A stretch of 64,000 nt of DNA, from contig NZ_BLPF01000005.1 in NCBI RefSeq assembly GCF_011764425.1, positions 310,001 through 374,000 of the forward strand, read 5' to 3'. Source of the stretch: Phytohabitans houttuyneae (GTDB lineage Bacteria; Actinomycetota; Actinomycetes; Mycobacteriales; Micromonosporaceae). Position 1 is the stretch's first letter. Each line of letters opens with the position of its first letter. Below the pieces are notes generated by a model. It was not told the origin of the DNA and made no database searches. It was given only the letters and a program-made list of their open reading frames with translations. Shown piece by piece: positions 24,939 through 33,758 of this stretch. Made by a program: the position numbers and the translations under genes.

Positions 24939-26204
24939 TTAGGGCAGTTGAACGTCGATTTTGACGGCCGGGCTGCCGCTGCCCGTGTCGTCCCGGACGA
25001 TGATTTCGGCGGCGGGGTTTGCCTTCCAGCCGAGTGCCTCCAGCGCTTTTCGGTCCACATTGGTCGGTAGGACCGCGGTGACCGACGTGGGTGCCCATTC
25101 GCGGACGGGCAGTGGGCGGCCGTCGAGCAGGACCTGGTTGAACGTCGTGGCCGCCCGTCCCTGTGCGTGGAAGCCCTCGCCGGTGATGAGGATTTCGCGG
25201 TCGGTGCCCAGCCGCACGCGCATCGGCGTCACCGAGGTGACGACCGGTGCCAGGCCGGTCTCCAGTTGCTTTTTGGCGAGGTAGGCGAGCGTCGATACGC
25301 CGGCGAGGCTGAGCAGGGTCGCGGGGATGGTGGGCAGGCCCTTGCTCGGCTCGATCGCGCTCGTGGTGGCGAAAATGATGAAGAAGTACATCAGGGTCAC
25401 GAGGTTGAACGCGGCGTACTGGAAGTCGAGCAGGTCGGCTTGGCCTTTGTCACCGCTGACCAGTTCGGCCAGGCCGCGGCCTACGCCGGGTTCGCTGGTG
25501 TCGGGGGTTTTGACTATCTGTTCGTTTGCCACCTTGCCGGAGATGATGCCTTTCGCCGCCACCGCGCCGGCGATGGGGAGTCCGAGGAGGGCGATGTACT
25601 CGGGCCGGAAGCCGGCGTCGAGGAACTCTTTCATCGCGTCGCCGTAGCGGCGGACGCCGGGCGTGTCTAGACCGCCGAAAAGTCGCCGGCCGAGCACGCT
25701 CATATACACGAGGGTGAACAGCACCGCGTAGGTCCACAGCACCGCTTGGACCTTGCTGGTGGATGCGCGGCCGTCGCTGCCGATCACGAGCGACTTCATG
25801 CCGGCGCGGCGGGCGCGTACCTGGGCGGCTGCCTGCTCGGCGGTCGCGCTGACCGCGACCTTGCTCGCTGCCTGCGCGTCGGCATCCGTGGCTGCGGCGC
25901 CGCCGCCGGCCCGCGCGGCGTCGGCGATGTCGCCGGCGGCGTTGCGGGCCGCCTCCACCTGCGGCGCGGCCGCCCGCACGGTCTTCTCGACCGACTCGTC
26001 GGCCTGCAGGCGCACCAGCATGTCGAGCACCAGAGTGATGGTCAGCAGGGCCCACGCCGCGAATACCGCAGACCAGCGTGGAGTGAAGGCGAAGCCGTCG
26101 ACGTCGCGAGCGAGCAATGCGATGACGAAGACCACGGGAATGAGCACCGCGACCAGGACGCCGAGTCGTTGCCACACCCGCCCGCGGATTATGTTTCCAC
26201 CCAT
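24939..26204 (-). CDS. Multi-helix membrane protein with C-terminal IPT/TIG-like domain
   Basis: 421 residues from ATG 26204, which has GGGGG 6 nt upstream (an upstream ATG at 26219 is weaker). Two N-terminal helices (LGVLVAVLIPVVFVIALLA; AVFAAWALLTITLVLDMLV), an Ala-rich coiled region (~80-140), four more helices (~160-310) and a final soluble domain (TSVTPMRVRLGTDREILITG, then FNQVLLDGRPLP...TAVLPTNV), which has the IPT/TIG immunoglobulin-like pattern. I do not recognise the family. Monocistronic. Confidence 0.72.
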   Translation of the reverse strand: MGGNIIRGRVWQRLGVLVAVLIPVVFVIALLARDVDGFAFTPRWSAVFAAWALLTITLVLDMLVRLQADESVEKTVRAAAPQVEAARNAAGDIADAARAGGGAAATDADAQAASKVAVSATAEQAAAQVRARRAGMKSLVIGSDGRASTSKVQAVLWTYAVLFTLVYMSVLGRRLFGGLDTPGVRRYGDAMKEFLDAGFRPEYIALLGLPIAGAVAAKGIISGKVANEQIVKTPDTSEPGVGRGLAELVSGDKGQADLLDFQYAAFNLVTLMYFFIIFATTSAIEPSKGLPTIPATLLSLAGVSTLAYLAKKQLETGLAPVVTSVTPMRVRLGTDREILITGEGFHAQGRAATTFNQVLLDGRPLPVREWAPTSVTAVLPTNVDRKALEALGWKANPAAEIIVRDDTGSGSPAVKIDVQLP

Positions 26205-26317
26205 CGTCGCCCCCAGCATTTTGCGCTTTTAAACGAATCACTTTTACCACGGTCCGCATAGCGGGCTGGTCGTGACGCGCATATAGAGGGGACTGGAGCG
26301 ATCACACCGATTTAAAG

Positions 26318-26358
26318 AATAAAAGGTCCGGGACGGGCGAATCGCGCCCGTCCCGGAC
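26318..26358 (-). terminator. Intrinsic terminator of the xylanase gene
   Basis: A perfect 14-bp stem, GTCCGGGACGGGCG (26326-26339) with its complement at 26345-26358, has a 5-nt loop and is followed on the minus strand by CTTTTATTCTTT. It begins 13 bp past the xylanase stop codon. This is the clearest rho-independent terminator in the window. Confidence 0.9.
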
Positions 26359-26371
26359 TGAAAGGGTGCTC

Positions 26372-27904
26372 TCAGGAGGCGGTGCACACCGGGCTCAGGC
26401 CGGTGGCCGTCCCGGTGCCTTGGAAACCGAACTCGGTGGACTGGCCGGCGTTAACCCGGCCGTTGTAGCTGACGTTGGTGAACTGCACGGCGCCCGTATT
26501 GCCGCTGCGGTTGGCGTTCCACGCGTTGGTCACCGTGGCGCCGGACGGCAGGGTGAGCCGCACATTCCACCCGTTGATCGGCGCGCTGCCGGCGGTGACC
26601 CGCACCGTGGCGACGAAGCCGCCGGTCCAGGCGTTCAGCGAGACCGAGGCCGAGCAGCCGGGGTTCGGGTTCGGTGAGACCGACGGCGACACGGACGGCG
26701 AGACCGACGGAGACACCGAGGGCGACACGGACGGGGAGACCGACGGAGAAACCGACGGAGAGACCGACGGCGACACGGTCGGGCTCGAGGTGGGGCCGCC
26801 GCGGCCGCGGTTCAGCTCCTCCAGGACCGCGGTGTACGCGGCCTTCTTCTGGTAGTTGCCGCTGCTGCCGGTGAACAGCAGACCCCGCTCCGAGGAGCGC
26901 CACGACTCGCTGTCGGCGATGCCCCACACGGTGATGCCGGTGCACCGCGAGACGTTCAGGCAGGCGCGCACGACCTTGCGGTAGTTTTCCGCCTGGCCGG
27001 TGCCGATGTCGTTGTTGCTCAGGTCGTCGTCGATGTCCAGCTCGGTGATGTGCACCTCGACGCCGAGGTCGGCGAAGCGCTGGATGTTGGCCTGCAGGTC
27101 ATCGGAGATGATGCTGTTCGGGTTGTCGTTGAAGTGCGCCTGGAACCCGACGCAGTCGATGTACTGCCGGTAGGTGCGGACGATGTCGTACAGCGCGTTG
27201 GCCTTGCGGTTAGGGGTGCCGCCCCGGACCGTCAGGCCTTCGACGTCGTAGTCGTTGATGCACAGCTTGGTGCTGAACCCACCGGCCTGCACGACCTGCT
27301 TGGCCCGGATGAACGAGTCGCGGATGACGTCGGTGTCGCCGCTGTCGAAGAAGTCACCGTCGCCGTTCGCGTCCCGGTTCAGCGTGTGCGGCCACTGGGT
27401 GCGGCGGTTGCCGGTGTTGTTGTCGTCGAGCGCCTCGTTGACGACGTCCCAGTACGCGATCCGGTTGCCCCAGCGGTTGATGGCGTTGCCGATGAAGGTG
27501 TTCAGCGTCGCCTGGTTGGCACCCTGCAGTGAGCCGGCCTGCGAGTGCCACACGAGCGTGTGGCCGCGTACCAGCATGTTGTTGGTCTGGGCGTAGTTGA
27601 CCAGCGTGTCGGCGTTGCCCGTGTTCTGCAGCCCACCGGACGACGTGGCGATCGTGGCCGGCTTCATGTCGTTCTCAGGGGTCAGCTGGTTGAACTCCTG
27701 GGCGACGATCGAGCTGAGCCGGCCGGGTGAGGCAGCGACCCCGAAGAACAGCCCGGCATTGGCGGCCGCGGCCCGCAGCGTCGTCTCGGCCGCGGCGGCC
27801 GGGCCGACGGACTGGATCGCCGCGGCGCCGCCGACCACCAGCAGGACCGCGGTCGGCAAAGCTATGCTCGTGAACCTTTTGCGCTGTCTCAGGGTGCTGC
27901 TCAC
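26372..27904 (-). CDS. Secreted GH10 endo-1,4-beta-xylanase with CBM2
   Basis: 510 residues from GTG 27904, which has GAGGAAGG 5 nt upstream; ATGs at 27946 and 27931 lack a site. A signal peptide ends near PAAAAE. The GH10 barrel carries the acid/base Glu in WDVVNEALDD and the nucleophile Glu in HITELDID, plus NDMKP and HTLVWHSQ. A Ser/Pro linker of repeated PSVS units (DNA ~26669-26785, a 12-bp tandem repeat) leads to a family 2 carbohydrate-binding module (CSASVSLNAWTGGFVATVRV ... STEFGFQGTG). It hydrolyses xylan backbone while anchored to crystalline polysaccharide. Terminator directly downstream, palindromic operators upstream. Confidence 0.95.
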   Translation of the reverse strand: MSSTLRQRKRFTSIALPTAVLLVVGGAAAIQSVGPAAAAETTLRAAAANAGLFFGVAASPGRLSSIVAQEFNQLTPENDMKPATIATSSGGLQNTGNADTLVNYAQTNNMLVRGHTLVWHSQAGSLQGANQATLNTFIGNAINRWGNRIAYWDVVNEALDDNNTGNRRTQWPHTLNRDANGDGDFFDSGDTDVIRDSFIRAKQVVQAGGFSTKLCINDYDVEGLTVRGGTPNRKANALYDIVRTYRQYIDCVGFQAHFNDNPNSIISDDLQANIQRFADLGVEVHITELDIDDDLSNNDIGTGQAENYRKVVRACLNVSRCTGITVWGIADSESWRSSERGLLFTGSSGNYQKKAAYTAVLEELNRGRGGPTSSPTVSPSVSPSVSPSVSPSVSPSVSPSVSPSVSPSVSPNPNPGCSASVSLNAWTGGFVATVRVTAGSAPINGWNVRLTLPSGATVTNAWNANRSGNTGAVQFTNVSYNGRVNAGQSTEFGFQGTGTATGLSPVCTAS

Positions 27905-27964
27905 GGGACCTTCCTCAATGCTAGGTGTCATGTGATCGGTATTCATGTATGTCTTTGAAGGGCA

Positions 27965-28016
27965 GTATCGATACCAGTCGGTCACACTGTCAACAACTTC
28001 CGGAAGTGTTCCGGAA
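27965..28016. promoter_or_regulatory. Palindromic operator cluster upstream of the xylanase gene
   Basis: GTATCGATAC (27965-27974, perfect 10-bp palindrome), ACTTCCGGAAGT (27996-28007, perfect 12-bp palindrome) and a second TTCCGGAA (28009-28016) lie 60-112 bp ahead of the xylanase GTG. The regulator is unknown. Position suggests sugar-responsive repression of the xylanase. The 27905-28189 interval holds nothing else apparent. Confidence 0.5.
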
Positions 28017-28189
28017 ATGTTCGGACGGCGGGAAAGCTTGCGGCGGCGGGTTGACGCAGGTAGAGGGAGTGGGTGAACGCGGCGCCTGACTCAGGGCGGC
28101 GATGATGACGCTCGGTGGCCGCCCTCGCAGAGGTGGTAGGTACCGGAACGTCCAAAGTGTGGCTTCCGGGGTGTGGCACAGTCCTGGGT

Positions 28190-29110
28190 GTGCCGTTGGA
28201 CGAGGTGCCGGACTGGTTGCCGGCTTGGTGTCTGGACCATCTGGGCGGCCAGCCCGCCGACGTGCTGTTCCACTCGCGGCAGGTCTCGATGGTGTTCGGG
28301 CTGCGGTTGGCCGATGGCCGGGACGTCGTGGTCAAGGCGCGCTCCGACGACGGCCGGGCCGCGTCGTGTGTCGCGGCGCAGGCCGAGCTGGCTGGGCGCG
28401 GGTTTGCGTGTGCCCGTCCGCTCACGCCGGTGGTCGGTGTCGGTGCGCTGGCCGTGCACGCCGAGGAGTACCGGCCGGGAGGCGAGGTGTTGCAGGGGGA
28501 CTCGCCGGACATTGCTGTGTGGTGCGCGGAGGTCTTCGCCCCGCTGATGGCCGAGCTCGCCGGCGTGCGCGTGGCGCCGCCGCTGCCGAATCCGCCGTGG
28601 GTGCGGTGGGACCACACCGAATCCGGGCTGTGGCCGGCGATCGACTTTCTCGACGGCCGGGACCAGAGCGTCGTGTCCGAGCACATCGTGGCGACGGCTG
28701 AGCGGGCCCGGAAGCGGCTGCTGGCCGCCGGCTTGCCGTGCGTGCTCGGCCACGCCGACTTCGAGGCGCAAAACCTGCGCTGGCGGGGACGCCAGGTGTG
28801 GGCGGTGCACGACTGGGACAGCCTGGCGTGGCAGCCGGAGGCGGCGCTGGTGGGGGCGGCGAGCGGGTCGTTCGCCAGTTCCGGGCCGCCCACGCTGGCG
28901 CCGATCGAAAGCTCCGAGGCGTTCCTGATGGCTTATCAAGATTTTCGAGGGCGCTTGTTCACGGCTGCGGAGCTGGAGGTCGCGTGGGCGGCCAGCTTGT
29001 GGATGGCTGCCTACAACGCCCGGGAGATGGCACTGTGCGGTGGCAGCCCCGCGGGCGGCGAGGCGCTGCGGGCGCAGGCAGCCGACCGCCTCCGCCGGGC
29101 CAATGCGTAG
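28190..29110 (+). CDS. Aminoglycoside phosphotransferase-like (APH family) protein
   Basis: About 306 residues from GTG 28190, which follows CACAGT at leaderless spacing; an in-frame GTG at 28115 would add 25 residues without family similarity. The core reads VVVKARSDDG (ATP-binding Lys), VLGHADFEAQNLRW (Brenner HxDxxxxN catalytic loop) and VWAVHDWDSL (metal-binding Asp, DxD-type). This is the APH/choline kinase fold; substrates range from antibiotics to sugars, so drug resistance should not be assumed. The downstream hydrolase remnant overlaps its last codons. Confidence 0.82.
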   Translation: MPLDEVPDWLPAWCLDHLGGQPADVLFHSRQVSMVFGLRLADGRDVVVKARSDDGRAASCVAAQAELAGRGFACARPLTPVVGVGALAVHAEEYRPGGEVLQGDSPDIAVWCAEVFAPLMAELAGVRVAPPLPNPPWVRWDHTESGLWPAIDFLDGRDQSVVSEHIVATAERARKRLLAAGLPCVLGHADFEAQNLRWRGRQVWAVHDWDSLAWQPEAALVGAASGSFASSGPPTLAPIESSEAFLMAYQDFRGRLFTAAELEVAWAASLWMAAYNAREMALCGGSPAGGEALRAQAADRLRRANA

Positions 29111-29654
29111 CGCCAGCCTGGACGCCGGCGGCAACGAGGTCATCGCGGCCAACGTCCCCGAGCATTCGCACGCCGGCATCCAGTGCTGGTGGGCCGGTGA
29201 CTCCATCGCGCGGTACTTCGTGTCGGACGCGAGACGGATGCTGGACTACCGGGCCGCGCGCCCGGAAGTCGACCCGGCGCGGATAGGTGCCGCCGGCAAC
29301 AGCGGCGGCGGTACCCTCACCTGCTGGCTCACGCTCGTCGAGCCGCGCCTCGCCGCGGCCGTGCCAAGCTGCTTCATCACCGCGCGGGAGCACTACCAGC
29401 GGTCCGGGCAGGCGCAGGACCCGGAGCAGATCATCCCGGGCGGCGCGCTGCACGGCCTGGACCACGAGGACTTCCTCATCGCCATGGCGCTGCTGGACGG
29501 GGACACCGCGCAGGGCGACGACCGGGCAACAGCGCGGGACGGGCTCTTGGACCTGCTGTTCGTCTACCTGTTGCGGACCTGGTTCGCCGAGTACCACGAC
29601 GCCGCGGGCTGGGGCCGCGCTTTGTTGACCCCACACCGACCGACCGTTCATTGA
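29104..29654 (+). pseudogene. Remnant of an alpha/beta-hydrolase (acetyl-xylan-esterase-like)
   Basis: ARRMLDYRAARPEVDPARIG then AAGNSGGGTLTCWLTLVEPR is the nucleophile-elbow region (Ser in GNSGGG) of a peptidase S9/acetyl xylan esterase-type hydrolase. PSCFITAREHYQRSG and PGGALHGLDHEDFLIAMA continue the homology, which then breaks off before the catalytic Asp/His region. The first ~150-200 residues expected for the family are missing as well. It appears truncated at both ends and is probably non-functional, although the frame itself is open from ATG 29104. Confidence 0.6.
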
Positions 29655-29694
29655 TTGACGTAGCCCAATGTATTTGGGTATGTTATCGCTCACA
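29655..29694 (+). promoter_or_regulatory. Sigma70-type promoter overlapping a LacI-type operator
   Basis: -35 TTGACG (29655-29660), 18-bp spacer, -10 TATGTT (29679-29684). TGTTATCGCTCACA (29681-29694) overlaps the -10 and matches the operator before the GH59-like gene in 12 of 14 bases. A repressor bound here would block RNA polymerase. It drives the double-esterase gene at 29832, leaving a leader of about 140 nt. Confidence 0.65.
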
Positions 29695-29831
29695 TGTGCC
29701 GGGCATCCTGCGAGGTATGGCGTTGTCGGAGCCGACCTGCCGGCCGGAAGCGGGGCCACGCCGGTCCGCTGGGCCACGAACACGGAGCCGACCTCGGGTT
29801 GCCGCTCACGACAGCGCGAGGAGTCTAGGCA

Positions 29832-32039
29832 ATGGCTGGTGCGTTTCAGCAGTGGTGGCGGACACGCGGCGCCGATGTACGCCGCTGCCTGGCAGTGCTC
29901 GGCACCCTCGTCCTAGGAGCGACGGTCGTGCTGACCGGAGCCCAGCCGGCGGCGGCGGCGACCCCGTGGCTCAGCGTGTCCGACGGTTTCGTGTCGTTCC
30001 GGATTCCGGCCGCCGACCTCGAAAGCGCGTTGGGTACGGTGTCGAGCGTCGTCGTCGAAGCGGACTTCGGTCCGTCCTTCGCCATCGCGGACCTGGGCCT
30101 TGGACGTTCCGGGGACGCCTGGACCTCGGTGATCGGCCCGCTGCGGCCAGGGCTGTACCAGTACCGGATTCGGGCCGACGGCACCAAGCTCCTCAAGGAC
30201 CCGACCAACGCCACCACGGTCACCTCCGACCCGACCTGGAGCACGTTCCTCGTCGAGGGTGACTCCGCCAGCCTGCTGGCGGACGTGCCCGCCGGTCAGG
30301 GCGGTGCCCTCGGCACCGTCAGCTATCCGGCCGGGCCGCAGCAGACGCGGTCCGCCACCGTGTGGACTCCACCCGGCTACGACGCGCACCGCAGCCGCCC
30401 CTACCCCGTGCTTCACCTCCAGCAGGGCGCGGACCGCAGCCGTACCGACTGGCTCGACCTCGGGCGCGCCAAGCAGATTCTCGACAACCTCGCCGTGCGG
30501 CGGCAGATCGAACCCATGGTGGTCGTGCTGGGTGACGGCAACGCCCCCGATTTCCGGCAGGAGTTGCGCGCCATCGCGCGGGCGGTCCGGCGCGAGTACA
30601 ACATCGCCGATGACCCCGCGCGCCGGGCACTCGCGGGCGCCTCGGCCGGCGGGACCCAGGTGCTGCGCTCCGCCCTCACCCATCCCGGGGAGTTCGCTTA
30701 CGTGGGCTCGTTTGCCGGCCCGCTGACCAGCGAACACCTCCGGATCGACGGCCACGCCGTCAACGCTGGAACCCGGCTGCTGCGCCTCTACACCGGGAAC
30801 ATGACCGACCCCGCGTACAACCCGACGTACAGGACCCTGCGCACGCTCGACCGGTCCGGGGTCCGGCACGACTTCGACGGAGTGAACCCGGATGACGGCC
30901 ACACCTGGAACACCTGGCGGGAGAATCTTGCCGACTTCCTGCCGCGCTTGTTCCGGCCGGTCCACGACCACCGTCCGAGTGCCGGCCACCTGCCGTTGAT
31001 CAGGGAGTTCGCGACGCCGGCTCCGGGCACCACGCCGACGCCGTGGCTCACCCAGGACGCCAACGGAGACACCTTCGTCACCGTCGAGACGGGCAGCGAG
31101 TACGCGAGCGCGGGCCGGGTGACCCTCTGGGGCAACTGGGCGCCGGGCGGAAGCTGGGTCAATGTTCCGCTCACCCGTACCGGTGACCGGTGGCGGGGGA
31201 CCGTGGGTCCGCTCAAGCCCTGGTTCTACTACTACAAGTTCATCGTCGACCTGGTGTCGAAGAAGGACACCGCGAACCCGACGCGCATCACCACGGAACC
31301 GACCTGGAGCACATTCCTCGCCCCCGGACGGGCCGCCCGACCGCTGACCGATGTGCGGGCCGGTCGGGGCGGCACGCTTGCGACCCTGACCTACACCAGC
31401 ACCGTGGTCGCGGCCGAACGCACCGCCTACGTGTGGACACCGCCCGGCTACGACCCCGCTCGGGCGGAGCCGTATCCGGTGCTGTACCTCCAACACGGCG
31501 GCGGCCAGAACTACACCGACTGGGTGGAGATGGGCCGCGCCAAGCAGATCCTCGACAACGGCTTCCGCGACGGGAAGCTCGTGCCGATGGTGGTGGTGAT
31601 GGGCAACGGCAACGTGCCGGACTTCGGGAAGGAGTTGCTGGACAACATCGTCCCAGCGGCCCGGGCGGCGTACCACATCTCGCACGACCCGGCGCGGCAG
31701 GCGCTTGCCGGCCTGTCGATGGGTGGGTTCCAGGCTCTCGACGTGCTCAAGACGCATCCCGGCGAGTTCGCGTACATCGGCACGTTCTCCGCGGGGGTGT
31801 TCAACTCGACGGGCTTCGACGTCGCGGCGGTCAACGACGGCACAAAGCTGCTGCGGATGTACACCGGCAATGTGACGGACTTCGTCTACCCGCTTGTGTT
31901 GTCCACGATGGCGACCTTCGACACCCTCGGAATCCGGTACGAGTTCGCCGGGGTGACGCCAGGTCCGCACGGCTGGGACGCGTGGCAGAAGAACCTCATC
32001 GACTTCGCGCCGCGGCTGTTCCGGCCCGACAGCACCTGA
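29832..32039 (+). CDS. Secreted tandem-duplicated esterase (two CBM48/E-set plus esterase D-like modules)
   Basis: 735 residues with a signal peptide ending near PAAAAT (~42). It contains two copies of the same two-domain unit. Copy 1 has an E-set/CBM48-like sandwich (~44-140) and an esterase D/feruloyl esterase domain (~150-375) with Ser271 (GASAGG) and His in DGHTWNTW. Copy 2 (~385-485 and ~500-733) has Ser629 (GLSMGG) and GPHGWDAW. The copies share TVWTPPGYD, GRAKQILDN and LLRLYTGN blocks but are clearly diverged. Both triads look intact. It probably deacetylates or removes feruloyl groups from xylan, fitting the nearby xylanase; the acyl group is inference. Confidence 0.85.
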   Translation: MAGAFQQWWRTRGADVRRCLAVLGTLVLGATVVLTGAQPAAAATPWLSVSDGFVSFRIPAADLESALGTVSSVVVEADFGPSFAIADLGLGRSGDAWTSVIGPLRPGLYQYRIRADGTKLLKDPTNATTVTSDPTWSTFLVEGDSASLLADVPAGQGGALGTVSYPAGPQQTRSATVWTPPGYDAHRSRPYPVLHLQQGADRSRTDWLDLGRAKQILDNLAVRRQIEPMVVVLGDGNAPDFRQELRAIARAVRREYNIADDPARRALAGASAGGTQVLRSALTHPGEFAYVGSFAGPLTSEHLRIDGHAVNAGTRLLRLYTGNMTDPAYNPTYRTLRTLDRSGVRHDFDGVNPDDGHTWNTWRENLADFLPRLFRPVHDHRPSAGHLPLIREFATPAPGTTPTPWLTQDANGDTFVTVETGSEYASAGRVTLWGNWAPGGSWVNVPLTRTGDRWRGTVGPLKPWFYYYKFIVDLVSKKDTANPTRITTEPTWSTFLAPGRAARPLTDVRAGRGGTLATLTYTSTVVAAERTAYVWTPPGYDPARAEPYPVLYLQHGGGQNYTDWVEMGRAKQILDNGFRDGKLVPMVVVMGNGNVPDFGKELLDNIVPAARAAYHISHDPARQALAGLSMGGFQALDVLKTHPGEFAYIGTFSAGVFNSTGFDVAAVNDGTKLLRMYTGNVTDFVYPLVLSTMATFDTLGIRYEFAGVTPGPHGWDAWQKNLIDFAPRLFRPDST

Positions 32040-32149
32040 CAGGCAGCAACAGGTCGACAGCATCGAAGCCTCGACGGGAGTACTCGTACACGCCGCCGGT
32101 GAGTACCCGTGCTCAATGAACCGGCGGCGCCGGCCGCGACCATCGATGC

Positions 32150-32443
32150 ATGACCACCTCGGTTCCGCGCAAGACCACTACGGCGTTCTTCGTGCAGGCG
32201 GTGCTGTCGTTCGCCATCTCGCTGTTCGCGGCCTGCGTCGCGATCGTCTACCTGCCGGTCGGGATCTGGATCCGCGCGTTTCTGGCCCTCGCGCTGCTCT
32301 ACGTCGTCACGTCCGCGTTCACGCTGGCCAAGTGCATCCGTGACTACCAGGAGAGCTCCGAAGTGGTCAGTCGCGTGGACCAGGCCCGCCTGGACAAGCT
32401 GCTCACCGAACACGACCCCTTCAAAGTGCACTCGACCGGCTAG
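32150..32443 (+). CDS. YiaA/YiaB two-helix domain membrane protein
   Basis: 97 residues. Two hydrophobic helices (FFVQAVLSFAISLFAACVAIV; AFLALALLYVVTSAFTLAKC) linked by YLPVGIWI match the YiaAB two-helix domain; the C-terminal RDYQESSEVVSRVDQARLDK tail is also typical. The function of the family is unknown. ATG 32150. Monocistronic, with 110 bp to the esterase gene. Confidence 0.85.
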   Translation: MTTSVPRKTTTAFFVQAVLSFAISLFAACVAIVYLPVGIWIRAFLALALLYVVTSAFTLAKCIRDYQESSEVVSRVDQARLDKLLTEHDPFKVHSTG

Positions 32444-32511
32444 CGCGGGGGCCGCACCAACCCTGCCGGCGGAGCCGGCCACGGTGGATGGCCGCCGCGC
32501 GAGCGCCAACC

Positions 32512-33159
32512 CTACTTGTCCCTGCCCAGCGACTCCGCCGCCCCGCGCAGCAGCTGGCTGACCCGAACCAGCTCATCCGACACAAGCATGAGCAGGCGGC
32601 CCGAGTAGCTCCTGGCCATGCGCAGGAGCCTCGCCGCGACCGGGTCGACCTCGTCGAGCTCGCGCAAAGCCCGCCGCACCGTGGTCTTGTCCATCTTGCG
32701 CATGGCGGATGCGGCGCGGTGGGGATGCTCGCGCAGCAGCTTGTGCAGCCACAGCTGGGTCTCCGGGCCGTAGAGCGGGCTGGTCAGCAGGTCCGGTATC
32801 CACTTCCTGAGCGCGTCTTCGAGCTCAGCGGCGGCGGGGGACGGCAGGGTCTTCGGGCGGGCGGCGCTGTGCAGTGCGTACCGGCGGGCCAGCTCAGCCG
32901 TCAACAGCCCGCCGCCGACCAGAGCGAGCGCGTCGGCGCCGGCCAGCGCGGTCGCGGCCGTGGGCGCGTTTGTCGCGAAGGTGGCCACGGTCGGCGCCGC
33001 CACAAACGATGTCGCCGCCACGAACACGCCGATCGTCGCGAGCCTCTTCAACGCGGGCGAGGCGGCCTCTTTGGACTGCGACGACGGGCTGGCGCCTTGA
33101 CTCTGCTGGACCTGGTGGACGACCGAATACTCCGGACGGTGCGGAAAAGGACTGCTCAT
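32512..33159 (-). CDS. Protein with central hydrophobic hairpin and helical C-terminus, unknown
   Basis: 215 residues from ATG 33159, chosen because AGGAGCG sits 6 nt upstream. The N-terminal ~40 residues are polar, followed by a hydrophobic Ala-rich stretch (TIGVFVAATSFVAAPTVATF ... ALALVGGGLLTAELA) and a charged helical domain (LEDALRKWIPDLLTSPLYGP, MRKMDKTTVRRALRELDEVD, LRMARSYSGRLLMLVSDELV). I recognise no family. It is adjacent to, but not clearly co-transcribed with, the DUF456 gene (53 bp). Confidence 0.65.
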   Translation of the reverse strand: MSSPFPHRPEYSVVHQVQQSQGASPSSQSKEAASPALKRLATIGVFVAATSFVAAPTVATFATNAPTAATALAGADALALVGGGLLTAELARRYALHSAARPKTLPSPAAAELEDALRKWIPDLLTSPLYGPETQLWLHKLLREHPHRAASAMRKMDKTTVRRALRELDEVDPVAARLLRMARSYSGRLLMLVSDELVRVSQLLRGAAESLGRDK

Positions 33160-33212
33160 GGGCGCTCCTGCACGCGCGGCCTTTTGCCGGGACAGTAGTG
33201 CACCACGGCCAC

Positions 33213-33713
33213 TCAGGTCACCAGCAGACCGCCGCCCCACGCGGCCGCGATCGCCAGGGCGGCGGCCAGTTCGATCAGCATCGACAGGCCTGCGGCCTTC
33301 AGCGCGTGCACTGTGGACGGCCACGCCTGCCGGTGGTCACCCAGCCGCACCCGCTCGGCCAGCCACACCCCGAGGACGAAGCCCAACACAAGACCCACGA
33401 TGGGTACCACGAAAAAGCCCACCAGGCCGAGGACCCCGCCCACCAGCAGCGTGCGGTTTGGCACCCCGGAGCGTTTGAGGTTGCGGCCCGGCCACAGGTA
33501 CTTGACCGCGGTGCCGCCCGCCGCCAGCCCGGTGGCGACGGCGAGGACCAGCCACTTCGGCCAGCCCGCGTCGGAGAGCAGCGCCCAGGCCAGCACGCCG
33601 AGCCAGCACAGCAGCAGGCCGGGCAGCACCGGCACCACCACGCCGACGATGCCCGCGGCGATGGCGAGGCCGCACAGCAGCGTGACGGTGGAGTTCGTGT
33701 CGGTGAGTTCCAC
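33213..33713 (-). CDS. DUF456 family membrane protein
   Basis: 166 residues with about four hydrophobic segments and the family hallmarks VVPVLPGLLLCWLGVLAWAL near the N-terminus and FFVVPIVGLVLGFVLGVWLAE in the middle. GTG start at 33713. Role unknown. Neighbouring NUDIX gene ends 45 bp upstream, same strand. Confidence 0.85.
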   Translation of the reverse strand: MELTDTNSTVTLLCGLAIAAGIVGVVVPVLPGLLLCWLGVLAWALLSDAGWPKWLVLAVATGLAAGGTAVKYLWPGRNLKRSGVPNRTLLVGGVLGLVGFFVVPIVGLVLGFVLGVWLAERVRLGDHRQAWPSTVHALKAAGLSMLIELAAALAIAAAWGGGLLVT

Positions 33714-33758
33714 GCCGTCAAGCCTGCCGCACGCGGGCCACCTTCGCTGGGTGAGCGG

